NCBI RefSeq assembly: GCF_014652375.1
Contig: NZ_BMYR01000004.1
Span: 248,001-312,000 of the forward strand
Source of the DNA: Alishewanella tabrizica
GTDB taxonomy: Bacteria > Pseudomonadota > Gammaproteobacteria > Enterobacterales > Alteromonadaceae
Direction: 5' to 3'
Length of the DNA stretch: 64,000 nt
A model generated the notes under the pieces. It saw nothing but the letters and a program-made list of their open reading frames with translations, had not been told where the DNA came from and ran no database searches. Of the stretch, positions 28,305 to 37,668 are shown piece by piece (positions within the stretch are counted from its first letter, which is position 1; each line of letters starts with the position of its first letter). The position numbers were made by a program, and so were the translations under genes.

Positions 28305-29510
28305 ATGAACAAAAGCATTACTCTCCCTGCCATCATTTTACAAGAAGGGCGTGAAAAAGCCTTAAATCGCCGCCATCCTTGGCTGTTTTCAAATGCTATT
28401 GATAAGGTATTAAACACGCCTAATCGTGGCGATACGGTTGAGGTGTTAAGCAGTAAAGGGCAATGGCTTGCCCGCGCCGCCTACTCACCGAGCTCGCAGA
28501 TCCGTGCGCGTATTTGGACCTATGATCAGGCCGAGCAAATCGATTTAGCGTTTTTTATTCGTAAAATTGAGCGGGCTTGGCAATTACGGTTAAGTTTATT
28601 TAATCCCAGTCAAACCGATGGCCTACGTGTTATTGCGGCAGAGTCAGACGATCTTCCTGGGATCACCATCGATAAATATCAGACCGTATTAGTAGTACAA
28701 TTGCTCTCTGCAGGTGCTGATGCAAAACGGACGCTGATTGTTAAGGCATTACAACACGTTTTTCCTGAGCACAGTATTTTTGAACGTTCAGATGTTGATG
28801 TCCGTAAAAAAGAAGGACTTCCCTTAGTGACTGGCTGGCTGTACGCAGCGCAAACGCACGGAGAAGTCTTTATTAAAGAACATGGCATGCAATTACTGGT
28901 CGATGTAATACAAGGGCATAAAACCGGCTTTTATCTTGATCAACGCGCCAGTCGTGCCGCCGTAAGGCGTTTTGCGCAAGATGCTGAGATATTAAATTGT
29001 TTTAGCTATACCGGTACCTTTGCCGTGGCAGCCCTAGCGGGAGGCGCCAAACATGTCACCAACGTAGATATGTCAGAACTTGCGCTTGCCACCGCTACGC
29101 GCAACGCTGAGCTTAACCAGCTAGATTTAAGCAAAATAACCAATATCAAAGCTGATGTGTTTAAATTGCTTCGTCAATATCAAGAACAAGGCAAAATGTT
29201 TGATCTCATCATTTTAGATCCACCAAAATTTGTCGAAAACAGATCTCAGCTGAATAGTGCCTGTCGAGGCTATAAGGATATTAATCGACTGGCCATGCAA
29301 TTAGTCAAACCAGGTGGCCTATTGTTTACCTTTTCTTGTTCGGGATTAATGGAAGAAGGGTTATTTCACAAAGTGGTGGCAGATGCCGCTTTGGATGCAC
29401 AGCGGAATTGTTTATTTATAGAACGCTTACAGCAAGACAGTGATCATCCTGTTGCCAGTTTTTTCCCGGAAGGCCATTACCTTAAAGGATTAATTTGTAA
29501 AATTTACTAA
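28305..29510 (+). CDS. rlmI: 23S rRNA (cytosine-5-)-methyltransferase RlmI
   Basis: Methylates C1962 of 23S rRNA. The 401-residue protein (E. coli RlmI 396) begins with a PUA domain (about 1-80; the RHPWLFSNAI segment is typical) and an EEHAD-like middle domain, then a Rossmann methyltransferase domain with the SAM site NCFSYTGTFAVAAL (near residue 226), the catalytic DPPKF and the Cys of TFSCSG (about 345). I see no clear ribosome binding site before the ATG, which may mean a short leader; TAAAAT at 28265-28270 could be its -10. Confidence 0.95.
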   Translation: MNKSITLPAIILQEGREKALNRRHPWLFSNAIDKVLNTPNRGDTVEVLSSKGQWLARAAYSPSSQIRARIWTYDQAEQIDLAFFIRKIERAWQLRLSLFNPSQTDGLRVIAAESDDLPGITIDKYQTVLVVQLLSAGADAKRTLIVKALQHVFPEHSIFERSDVDVRKKEGLPLVTGWLYAAQTHGEVFIKEHGMQLLVDVIQGHKTGFYLDQRASRAAVRRFAQDAEILNCFSYTGTFAVAALAGGAKHVTNVDMSELALATATRNAELNQLDLSKITNIKADVFKLLRQYQEQGKMFDLIILDPPKFVENRSQLNSACRGYKDINRLAMQLVKPGGLLFTFSCSGLMEEGLFHKVVADAALDAQRNCLFIERLQQDSDHPVASFFPEGHYLKGLICKIY

Positions 29511-29522
29511 GCTTAAACCATT

Positions 29523-29562
29523 AAAAACCCCACGCTAATAACCGTTAACGTGGGGGTTTTTA
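29523..29562. terminator. Bidirectional terminator between rlmI and the PilZ gene
   Basis: AAAAACCCCACG (29523-29534) pairs with CGTGGGG-G-TTTTT (29549-29561), with one bulged G. It lies between convergent genes, and both strands end in T runs. Confidence 0.85.
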
Positions 29563-29591
29563 TTACGCTAGCGAGTTTATTTACCCGCGTG

Positions 29592-29891
29592 TTAATTTAA
29601 TTCAATAAACGCCAAACCCAAGTTATAAACGTCTTCACTTTCTTGGCTACAACGCATTACTTTCGCCGTTGCGTCAAGCGGTGCAACACTGGCGTTTGGT
29701 GATTCCAGTCGAACACGAATTAACGTACCCATTTCTAGCGGCTCATCCACCTCAACCGCCATACCCGAGGCACTGAGATCACGACAGATACCATCAACAA
29801 CCCGCGCGGCTTCTGGATCATTAATCATTAACTTTACATCAGCATTGACCATCATCCGATAAAAATGCCGATTATCACTTCTGTTTAACAT
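29592..29891 (-). CDS. PilZ domain protein
   Basis: A 99-residue single-domain PilZ protein, likely a cytosolic c-di-GMP receptor. The arginine motif (RSDNRHFYRM, with R9 and R13-like positions near the N-terminus) and DLSASGMAVE (residues 38-47), the D/NxSxxG box, are both intact, so nucleotide binding is plausible. The output partner is unknown; candidates include motility or polysaccharide proteins elsewhere in the genome. It lies 60 bases after hrpA's end on the same strand and is downstream of nothing else. The decayed HD-GYP-like gene is 2.5 kb away. Confidence 0.9.
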   Translation of the reverse strand: MLNRSDNRHFYRMMVNADVKLMINDPEAARVVDGICRDLSASGMAVEVDEPLEMGTLIRVRLESPNASVAPLDATAKVMRCSQESEDVYNLGLAFIELN

Positions 29892-29951
29892 CGTTTTACC
29901 CTCAGTGCCCTTTTCTCTATCTTAGCAAGGTCTACAAATGCTGCAACAAGA

Positions 29952-32900
29952 TTATTTCAACTCCTGTACCGCATGAATAATTCGCTTTAATGAGATGGGA
30001 TAAGGCGTACCCAATTGCTGTGCATGTTGCGACACTTTTAATTCTTGCAACATCCAGCTAATGGCCACTACGGCATCGGGTAATGGTTGCCCTGCAAACT
30101 TGCCTAACAACTGCGCATAGGCGGTTTGCGCTTTCTCATATTCATGCATTAACAATCGATCACGATTGGGATCGACCGGTAATTTCTCTAACCGTTTTAG
30201 CATCGCGGCTAAGTAACGCTGAATATCCTCTAATTTATCCGCCCCATGCGTACTCACAAAACCTTTAAAAATAAGCTGCTCTAGCTGCGACTTTACATCG
30301 GCCTGTGCTTGAAAATGGGCTAAGTCTACCTTACCTTTTAAACGTTTTTGGATGTCATGATATAGCGTTAAAATACGCTCTACGTTTAATGCTATTTGGC
30401 GTACCTGCTCACCCAAGTCTGCGCGGAGTATCTCTCGTACCTGATTAAATTTCGTCGCATCCTGTACCGGCAAGTATGCATAAATAATGGCATCGGTGGC
30501 AGCAGCGATACAATCATCAATCAGATCCAATACCTTGCCAAAAGGATTAAAGTACAACCCAAGTTTAGCTTTGTTCGGTAAAGATTCTTGTAGATACTTC
30601 ACCGGAGAAGGCACATTTAACAGGAGTAAACGTCGTAATCCCTTAATATGAGCGTGTGCTGCGCGTTGTGGATTGTCCAAAAGTCTGATGGCAACACTTT
30701 GTCCTTCATCAACTAACGCCGGGAATGCTTTGATTTCAAAGCCCGCTTGTAACTTGATGTATTCTTGCGGCAATGGCCCAAATGTCCATTCCGTTAACGC
30801 AGTCTGTTCAATTCCCTGCTCAGCAACTTCGCTCAAACTTTGTTGTACTTCCCCTTGTAACTGCTGTTTCAATAATGCCAGTGAACGTCCTTGCGCAACG
30901 AGCTTTTGCGCATCCACTATTTTAAAGTTCATTCGCAAATGTGCAGGTAAACTGGTTAAGTCCCAGGCATCTTCTGGGATAGTCACTCCCGACATCCGTT
31001 TTAACTTCGTGCTGACAACACTCAATAAGCTGTCATCGCTTGGTACCAAGCTTTGCAGTAAGGCATCAGCATAATTGGGCGCTGGCACAAAATTACGTCG
31101 ATATTGTTTGGGTAACGATTTAATCAGTGCCACTAATAATTCATGGCGCAGCGCTGGGATCTGCCAATCAAAACCGTGATCATTAAGCTGATTTAACAAG
31201 GCGAGCGGGATCACAACACTGACGCCATCGTCTGGCTCGCCTGGGGCAAAGTGATATTCAAGCGGCAGGGTTAAATTACCTTGTTGCCATGTTTCCGGAA
31301 ATTTAGCGGCAGTGATATCTGAGGCATCACGCTGATATAAGGCTTCAGGATCAAAATTTAAAAAAGACGCATCGTGTTGACGTTGTTTTTTCCACCATTT
31401 ACTAAAATCGATACGATTATTCGCCCACAGCGGTATACGCTCGGCATAAAAAGCAGCAAGGGCGTCATCATCAATTAAAATATCACGGCGTCGCGATTTT
31501 TCTTCAAGATCTTGTACTTGGGCAATTAATCGTTGATTGTGCGCTAAAAAGGCTTCATCAAGACCAAGCTCGCCGTTAACTAACGCTTCACGTATAAAAA
31601 TATGCTGCGAAACGGCTTCATCAATTTTGCTATACAGCACGGGCCGTTTGCCCACAATAATGACACCATATAACGAGACTTGTTCAAAGGCGACGACGGC
31701 GCCTTTTTTCTTTTCCCAATGCGGCTCACTATAACTGCGGTTCACCAAATGTTGTGCCAGCGGCTCGATCCATTCAGGCTCTATTTTTGCAAGCGTACGC
31801 GCATACAAACGGCTGGTTTCGACCCACTCAGCGGCCATTACCCATTTGGGTTTACGCTTAAATAAATGGCTACCAGGGAATGCATAAAACCGAGTTTGTC
31901 GTGGACCTAGATAATCCGCGTCACTGTCACGACAGCCTATTTGCCCCAACAAACCACTTAACAGTGCACTGTGTAAGGCTTGATAACCGGCAGCCTGTGG
32001 ATTTATCCGCAATTGCTGTTCTTGCGCTAACTGCGTCAGTTGTGCGACTAAATCTTGCCATTCTCGTACGCGTAAATAGTTAAGGCACTCTAACTTGCAC
32101 AGGCGTCTAAACTGATTATTACTTAATGCATCTTGTTGTTGCTGTAAGTAATCCCATAGTTTTAACCAACTGGCAAAATCAGAATCCAGATCGGCAAAAC
32201 GTGCATGCAACTCATCGGCTTTTTGCTGTTTATCTAAAGGTCGTTCCCGTGGATCTTGAATAGACAACGCGGCAACAATCACTATCGCTTCTTTCAGCGC
32301 GCCCATGTCACTTGCCGCAATGACCATCCGCGCTAAACGCGGATCAATAGGTAACCGCGATAATTGACGCCCCAACGGCGTTAATTGTAAGGCTTGCTGA
32401 CCGCGTAGCTGTGCTACCGCACCCAATTCTTCTAATAGTTTAATACCATCATTAACAAAGCGACTATCGGGTTTCTGTAAGAACGGAAAGGCCGCAATAT
32501 CCCCCAACCCCAGCGCCAACATTTGCATAATAACCGAGGCTAAGTTGGTTCTTAATATTTCAGGATCGGTAAACTCGGGTCGGCCTAAAAAATCTTCCTC
32601 GCTGTAGAGCCTAATACAAATCCCCGCCGCCACCCGGCCACAACGTCCTTTACGTTGATTGGCACTGGCTTGACTAATTGCCTCAATCGGCAGTTGCTGC
32701 ACCTTAGAGCGGTAACTATACCGGGATAAACGCGCCGTCCCTGGATCAATTACATAGCGAATACCCGGCACTGTAAGCGAGGTTTCGGCCACATTCGTTG
32801 CTAATACTATGCGTCGTCCGGCATGACTTTGGAAAATGCGGTTTTGTTCTGCGGCACTTAATCGCGCATACAATGGTAGTACCTCTGTATGAGGTAGTTT

Positions 32901-33833
32901 AAGTTTCTCCAATGCATCGGCCGTGTCGCGGATTTCTCGCTCACCATTTAAGAAAATTAAAATGTCGCCTGGTGGCTCGCGATACAGCTCATCGACCGCA
33001 TCAAAAATACCTTGTAATTGATCGCTATCTTTATCGTCTAACTCGCTGTAAGGACGATAACGGGTTTCTACCGGAAACGTACGCCCAGACACTTCCACAA
33101 TGGGCGCATCAAAAAAGTGTTTTGAAAAACGCTCAGGATCAATGGTCGCTGAAGTAATAATTACTTTTAAATCGGGTCGTTTTGGCAAAAGCTGCTTTAA
33201 GTAGCCCAACAGGAAATCAATATTGAGGCTACGTTCGTGCGCTTCATCAATAATCAAGGTGTCGTACTGATTTAAAAACTTATCCTGCTGCATTTCGGTC
33301 AGCAAAATGCCGTCGGTCATCAGTTTTACTAGCGTCTGCTGGTTCGTATGATCGCCAAAGCGGATTTTATAACCTACTTGCTGCCCAACTTGGCAATTTA
33401 ACTCTTCGGCTAATCGCGCGCACACACTGCGTGCGGCTAAACGCCGCGGTTGCGTATGCCCAATAGTGCCCGCCACCCCGCGACCTAACTCTAAACAAAT
33501 TTTTGGAATTTGCGTCGTTTTACCCGATCCGGTTTCACCCGCGATAATCACCACCTGGTGGGCCGCTATAGCCGCTTTAATATCGTCTTTTTTGGCCACT
33601 ACCGGCAGCTCAGCCGGGTAATTAAGGCGAGGTACCGCTTGCTGTCGGGTTTGCCTTAACGTTATCGAACGCTCAAACTCAAGTGCTATGCGTTGTAATT
33701 GTTCCACTTGAACGGCGTCTTGCAGTGTTTTCACTTTAGCCAGTTTTCGGCGCAGCCGAAATTGATCCTGAAGCAAGCAAGCAGATAATGTGTTGTAGAG
33801 TTCGTTTAACGATAAAGGTGCTGCAGCAGACAA
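29952..33833 (-). CDS. hrpA: ATP-dependent RNA helicase HrpA
   Basis: DEAH-box RNA helicase involved in ribosome and mRNA handling. The 1293-residue product (E. coli HrpA 1300) has Walker A GETGSGKTTQ about 90 residues from the start, the DEAH box in IIDEAHERSLN, TSATID, TNVAETSLTV and the QRKGRCGRV motif VI. OB-fold and the long HrpA-specific C-terminal region follow. The TTG at 33833 is chosen: GAGGG lies 7 bases upstream and the N-terminal length then fits E. coli. An earlier TTG at 33872 lies before a hairpin and has no ribosome binding site. Confidence 0.93.
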   Translation of the reverse strand: MSAAAPLSLNELYNTLSACLLQDQFRLRRKLAKVKTLQDAVQVEQLQRIALEFERSITLRQTRQQAVPRLNYPAELPVVAKKDDIKAAIAAHQVVIIAGETGSGKTTQIPKICLELGRGVAGTIGHTQPRRLAARSVCARLAEELNCQVGQQVGYKIRFGDHTNQQTLVKLMTDGILLTEMQQDKFLNQYDTLIIDEAHERSLNIDFLLGYLKQLLPKRPDLKVIITSATIDPERFSKHFFDAPIVEVSGRTFPVETRYRPYSELDDKDSDQLQGIFDAVDELYREPPGDILIFLNGEREIRDTADALEKLKLPHTEVLPLYARLSAAEQNRIFQSHAGRRIVLATNVAETSLTVPGIRYVIDPGTARLSRYSYRSKVQQLPIEAISQASANQRKGRCGRVAAGICIRLYSEEDFLGRPEFTDPEILRTNLASVIMQMLALGLGDIAAFPFLQKPDSRFVNDGIKLLEELGAVAQLRGQQALQLTPLGRQLSRLPIDPRLARMVIAASDMGALKEAIVIVAALSIQDPRERPLDKQQKADELHARFADLDSDFASWLKLWDYLQQQQDALSNNQFRRLCKLECLNYLRVREWQDLVAQLTQLAQEQQLRINPQAAGYQALHSALLSGLLGQIGCRDSDADYLGPRQTRFYAFPGSHLFKRKPKWVMAAEWVETSRLYARTLAKIEPEWIEPLAQHLVNRSYSEPHWEKKKGAVVAFEQVSLYGVIIVGKRPVLYSKIDEAVSQHIFIREALVNGELGLDEAFLAHNQRLIAQVQDLEEKSRRRDILIDDDALAAFYAERIPLWANNRIDFSKWWKKQRQHDASFLNFDPEALYQRDASDITAAKFPETWQQGNLTLPLEYHFAPGEPDDGVSVVIPLALLNQLNDHGFDWQIPALRHELLVALIKSLPKQYRRNFVPAPNYADALLQSLVPSDDSLLSVVSTKLKRMSGVTIPEDAWDLTSLPAHLRMNFKIVDAQKLVAQGRSLALLKQQLQGEVQQSLSEVAEQGIEQTALTEWTFGPLPQEYIKLQAGFEIKAFPALVDEGQSVAIRLLDNPQRAAHAHIKGLRRLLLLNVPSPVKYLQESLPNKAKLGLYFNPFGKVLDLIDDCIAAATDAIIYAYLPVQDATKFNQVREILRADLGEQVRQIALNVERILTLYHDIQKRLKGKVDLAHFQAQADVKSQLEQLIFKGFVSTHGADKLEDIQRYLAAMLKRLEKLPVDPNRDRLLMHEYEKAQTAYAQLLGKFAGQPLPDAVVAISWMLQELKVSQHAQQLGTPYPISLKRIIHAVQELK

Positions 33834-33860
33834 AATAACGCCCTCGGTTTTCAGAGGGCG
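33831..33860 (-). terminator. Hairpin whose 3' arm is the hrpA ribosome binding site
   Basis: CGCCCTC (33854-33860 complement) pairs with GAGGGCG (33839-33845 complement) on the minus strand around an 8-base loop, followed by TTATTTTG. It has the form of an intrinsic terminator after the CBS gene. The same GAGGG is the best Shine-Dalgarno for the TTG start at 33833. Confidence 0.55.
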
Positions 33861-33909
33861 CAATGCTACCAAGTAATCTTGGTCTAAATCTAGTGTTATT
33901 CGGCGCGGG

Positions 33910-34329
33910 TTAGCCTACTTTGCCGTAATGAGAGTGTAGTTCTTTGTCAATGGCTGCTAACACGTCTGTACGGGTGATAATTCCCACTAAATACCCATTA
34001 TCATCCACAACCGGATACACCTTAGGCTTTGCCGCTAACATGATTTGCGCCAAATCAATAATGCCATCATACGCTTTAACAGTAAGGACTTCTTGACGCA
34101 TCACATCTGCCACGCTAGCGGATTGTTGATCATGATAGGTCGACATTAACATCCGCGCTAAACAATCTTGTTCAGAAAGAAACCCAATAATTTTACGCTC
34201 AGCATCGATAACCGGCCCGCCCGTTTGTCGTCCTTTTATTAAACGATCAACCGCCATTTCCACCGGCATATCCGCGTCAAAGGTTACCGGATGGCGATTC
34301 ATATAATCAGCAACTTTGAGTAAATCCAT
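33910..34329 (-). CDS. Tandem CBS-domain protein
   Basis: A 139-residue protein made only of two CBS domains (about 8-60 and 74-133), with the motifs TGGPVIDAERKIIGFLSEQD and VYPVVDDNGYLVGIITRTD. Such Bateman modules usually bind adenine nucleotides and act as energy sensors; here no catalytic domain is attached. The gene lies between the isoaspartyl peptidase gene and hrpA on the same strand, with a hairpin after it. Its partner is unknown. Confidence 0.9.
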   Translation of the reverse strand: MDLLKVADYMNRHPVTFDADMPVEMAVDRLIKGRQTGGPVIDAERKIIGFLSEQDCLARMLMSTYHDQQSASVADVMRQEVLTVKAYDGIIDLAQIMLAAKPKVYPVVDDNGYLVGIITRTDVLAAIDKELHSHYGKVG

Positions 34330-34424
34330 ATTTTTTCTCCACTAAGTCATCATATTAAGCATAGCCTAGTCGAAAAAAATTGCTGCTTACCATTACATTA
34401 AAAAAGCAAAATAAAATAACAGCA

Positions 34425-35447
34425 TTATCTAGCAAATATCTCTACCTTAAGCGGGGTGTTTGCCCCCAACATGGCGCGATACATCCCTTCGGTATTAAAG
34501 GCCCAACTTAATGCACCCGCTGCATCAACCACAATTACGCCCCCCGTTCCCCCTACCTGCGCTAATTCGCTCATTACCGCGTCAGCCGCCTGTGCAGCAG
34601 ATTGCCCCTGGTATTTTACCCGGGCACAAATGTCGCTAGCCACTTGATAACGAATAAAATACTCGCCATGCCCCGTTGCCGAAACCGCACAACTGCTATT
34701 GTCGGCAAAATTACCCGCACCAATCACCGGCGCATCACCAATACGCCCATAGCGTTTTGCCGTCATCCCCCCGGTGGAGGTCGCGGCAGCAAGATTGCCC
34801 GCCTGATCAATTGCCACTGCGCCCACGGTGCCCATACGCCACACCGGATCAAAAGGGATCTTGGCTTGATGCGGCTGCGGGGCTAACGCTTGTTTCGCCC
34901 GCTTTAACGCGTCATAACGAAAGGGAGTATTAAAATAGGTATTATCTACCCGAGCAAGCTTAAGTGTATCCGCAAACGCCTCTGCACCTGCACCCGCTAA
35001 CATCACATGTTCAGATTGCTCCATCACCGCCCGCGCCAAAAGAATAGGATTTTTAATGGTCGTTACGCCTGCAACAGCACCCGCATTGCGATCTTGCCCT
35101 TGCATAATAGAGGCATCTAATTCATGCGTTTCATCAAAGGTATACACCGCACCTTTGCCGGCATTAAACAATGGCGAATCTTCAAGAACGATGACGGCTT
35201 GCGTTACCGCGTCAAGACTACTTCCACCTTGCTGCAATACCTTATAACCCGTTTCAATGGCTAAGGTTAACGCCGCTTCATAAGCTTGCTGCTGACTGGC
35301 GCTCATCTGCGCTTGATTGATGGTACCGGCACCACCATGGATAACTATGCCAATCGGCGGCCTATCAGGTGTCTTGGTATGGTCTTGAACAGCAATAGCA
35401 CTGCTGCTAATTGCCATGAGTAATAGGATTGCACATCTGTGTTTCAT
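34425..35447 (-). CDS. iaaA: Exported isoaspartyl peptidase / L-asparaginase (Ntn-hydrolase)
   Basis: Plant-type asparaginase that hydrolyses beta-aspartyl dipeptides and asparagine. The 340-residue precursor has a signal peptide (hydrophobic 6-18, cleavage near AIA at 19), then GIVIHGGAGTI, NAGKGAVYTFD with the DASIMQG segment, and the autocatalytic nucleophile T207 in MGTVGAVA. Cleavage before T207 gives alpha and beta subunits. GGMTAKRYGRIGDAPVIGAGNFA is the substrate-binding loop. It is exported where E. coli IaaA is not. Divergent from ggt across 250 bases. Confidence 0.93.
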   Translation of the reverse strand: MKHRCAILLLMAISSSAIAVQDHTKTPDRPPIGIVIHGGAGTINQAQMSASQQQAYEAALTLAIETGYKVLQQGGSSLDAVTQAVIVLEDSPLFNAGKGAVYTFDETHELDASIMQGQDRNAGAVAGVTTIKNPILLARAVMEQSEHVMLAGAGAEAFADTLKLARVDNTYFNTPFRYDALKRAKQALAPQPHQAKIPFDPVWRMGTVGAVAIDQAGNLAAATSTGGMTAKRYGRIGDAPVIGAGNFADNSSCAVSATGHGEYFIRYQVASDICARVKYQGQSAAQAADAVMSELAQVGGTGGVIVVDAAGALSWAFNTEGMYRAMLGANTPLKVEIFAR

Positions 35448-35697
35448 GACTCACTCCCTGCAGAGGTAAAGTAAATAGCGGAACGTGTTTATTTCGATGT
35501 TTATTGTATTGTTACGTTAGCCCGCGTAATGAAGCAAGCCTATTTAACGGCGTTGGGCTCAGTGGTAGGTTTCTTGCGTCCAGCATTCCATCATTTTGAA
35601 AACGCGTATCCCCTCATGGCTTACTTTTGATAGGAATTACGCAAACACAATGTTATGTTTTACCCCATCGGTGCGAACAACAAAATGGAGATGTGTA
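35448..35697. other. Divergent intergenic region between iaaA and ggt
   Basis: 250 bases with no gene. The promoters of both flanking genes must lie here, but I see no clear hexamer pair. An in-frame extension of ggt (from 35596) starts here but lacks a ribosome binding site. Confidence 0.4.
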
Positions 35698-37497
35698 ATG
35701 CCCGCTTTAACTCGACCTGCTATAACCGTAATGATGTTATTCGCGCTGCCTTTGAGCACCTCTCTGTTTGCTGATAGTTTATCCACAGATAATCTAGCCA
35801 TAAATAATCTAACCACAAATAATCTGACTACAAGCACTCCCCTCACAGAAAATAATCACATAAAGAAAAATCTGCCACACCCTACGCCGACAACGCGAAC
35901 GCCATTGCATGCTGGCGCTGTCGCTAGCCCAGATCGCTATGGTGCCGAGGTAGCCGCCAGCGTATTGCAACAAGGTGGCAACGCCGTAGATGCAGCCATT
36001 GCGACAGCGTTCGCGCTTGCTGTCACCTATCCAGAGGCTGGCAATATTGGGGGTGGCGGGTTTATGACGCTGTGGTTTAATGGTAAAGCGTATTTTTTAG
36101 ATTATCGTGAAATGGCGCCAGCCAAAGCTCATCGTGATATGTATTTAAATCATGAAGGCGAAGTGATTGATGATTTGAGTTTAATTGGTCATCTCGCTTC
36201 AGGTGTCCCCGGAACGGTTATGGGGCTGTGGCAGGCCCATCAATTATTTGGAAGCAAACCTTGGGCAGAATTAATCGCACCTGCGATAACCTTAGCGGCT
36301 GATGGCTACCAAGTGCCTGATAAGGCTTATCTATACGATAATAATGTTCTGCAGCGCTTTGCCAACAAAACGAATTTTGCCACCTATTTTGGCCAGATGC
36401 GTGCCGGCGAACGCTTTAAACAACCTGAATTAGCAGCGACCTTAAAACGTATCGCTGCGCATGGACCTACTGATTTTTATCAAGGCGAAACCGCGCAACT
36501 ATTATTAGCAGAAATGCAGCGTGGTAACGGCTTAATCAGTGCAGATGATTTACGTAATTATCGTGCCGTTTGGCGTAACCCCTTAATCACCCGCTGGCGC
36601 GATATGCAAATTATCACTGTTGCACCGCCTAGTTCAGGTGGCATTGCATTAAATCAGTTACTGGCCTTAAAAGAACACAACGCACACTATTTTAAAGATA
36701 TTCCGCACAATTCGGCGCAATATGTCCATTTAATTGCTGAAATTGAAAAGCGGGTTTTTGCCGATCGCGCCGATTACTTAGGCGATCCTGATTTTACTGC
36801 CGTACCTGAGCAGGCCTTACTTGATCCCGCGTATTTACAGCGACGCGCCAAAGAAATTAATCCTAGTGCCATTTCAACCACCGCTGATGTAAAACCGGGC
36901 CTAGAATCTGAGCAAACCACCCATTTTTCGATTGTGGATAAAGCAGGTAATGCAGTATCAAATACCTATACCTTAAACTTAGATTATGGCAGTGGCGTGG
37001 TGGTTACCGGCGCGGGCTTTTTATTAAATAACGAGATGGATGACTTTTCTGCTAAAGCCGGTGTACCCAATGCGTTTGGTGTCATCGGCAGCGACGCCAA
37101 CGCTATCGCACCTGGAAAACGGATGCTATCGTCAATGACCCCCACCATTTTATTAAAAGATCAGCACTTAGCACTGGTCATTGGTACGCCTGGGGGATCC
37201 ACCATTTTTACCAGTATTTTTCAGGTTTTAAATAATTTATATGACTTTAACATGTCGCCGCAAGAGGCGGTAAGTGCGCCACGGTTTCATCATCAACTCT
37301 TGCCACAAGATCAAATTCGTATAGAACCTTATGCCAATTTAGCCCGCGCCGTTCAGCAACAACTCCGTGAGCGTGGCTATCATCTGCACGATCCCAATTG
37401 GAATTTAGGGGATGTGCAATTAATTAAAATCGACAATGGGCATCCGATCCCAGCAACCGATCCACGCGGCCGCGGTGTGGCCTTAACAGTAAAGTGA
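35698..37497 (+). CDS. ggt: Periplasmic gamma-glutamyltransferase
   Basis: Cleaves glutathione and gamma-glutamyl compounds and transfers the glutamyl group. The 599-residue precursor has a signal peptide (about 1-25), then a four-fold five-residue repeat DSLST-DNLAI-NNLTT-NNLTT, and the mature enzyme. The N-half shows GGNAVDAAIATAFAL and GNIGGGGFM. The nucleophile T407 in EQTTHFSIVDKAGN begins the small subunit after self-cleavage. LLNNEMDDF and SSMTPTILL complete the site. GGAG lies 7 bases before ATG 35698. Confidence 0.95.
   Translation: MPALTRPAITVMMLFALPLSTSLFADSLSTDNLAINNLTTNNLTTSTPLTENNHIKKNLPHPTPTTRTPLHAGAVASPDRYGAEVAASVLQQGGNAVDAAIATAFALAVTYPEAGNIGGGGFMTLWFNGKAYFLDYREMAPAKAHRDMYLNHEGEVIDDLSLIGHLASGVPGTVMGLWQAHQLFGSKPWAELIAPAITLAADGYQVPDKAYLYDNNVLQRFANKTNFATYFGQMRAGERFKQPELAATLKRIAAHGPTDFYQGETAQLLLAEMQRGNGLISADDLRNYRAVWRNPLITRWRDMQIITVAPPSSGGIALNQLLALKEHNAHYFKDIPHNSAQYVHLIAEIEKRVFADRADYLGDPDFTAVPEQALLDPAYLQRRAKEINPSAISTTADVKPGLESEQTTHFSIVDKAGNAVSNTYTLNLDYGSGVVVTGAGFLLNNEMDDFSAKAGVPNAFGVIGSDANAIAPGKRMLSSMTPTILLKDQHLALVIGTPGGSTIFTSIFQVLNNLYDFNMSPQEAVSAPRFHHQLLPQDQIRIEPYANLARAVQQQLRERGYHLHDPNWNLGDVQLIKIDNGHPIPATDPRGRGVALTVK
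35772..35831 (+). repeat. 15-bp tandem repeat in the ggt linker
   Basis: Four consecutive 15-base units (35772-35786, 35787-35801, 35802-35816, 35817-35831). The last two differ at only two bases; the first is the most divergent. They encode pentapeptides right after the signal peptide, so length change would keep frame. Confidence 0.7.
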
Positions 37498-37517
37498 AGG
37501 GGTGTCAAAATGAATAC

Positions 37518-37553
37518 CCCCGTGACGTCACTACGCTCTGATCACGGGGTTTT
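37518..37553 (+). terminator. ggt terminator
   Basis: CCCCGTGA (37518-37525) pairs with TCACGGGG (37542-37549), with a 16-base loop and TTTTC. It lies 20 bases after the ggt stop. Confidence 0.7.
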
Positions 37554-37668
37554 CTCGGCATGTTTCGATAAAGCCGATGCAAACGGAAGCCTGACTGTAC
37601 TAAAGCGCTATTGCGCGCCTACAGCCCCCGTCGCATAGTAACGTAAAATGAATCTTCATGAGTAAATT

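Noticed and set aside
29539-29549. Shared loop sequence TAACCGTTAA in the terminators at 29.5 kb and 43.5 kb
   Set aside because: Two A/T-rich matches of ten bases are within chance; there is no further family of copies in the window.
30673-31074. 133-codon plus-strand frame inside hrpA
   Set aside because: It is antisense to a well-conserved helicase gene; the Cys/Ser-rich translation is the usual mirror of Leu/Gln-rich coding sequence.
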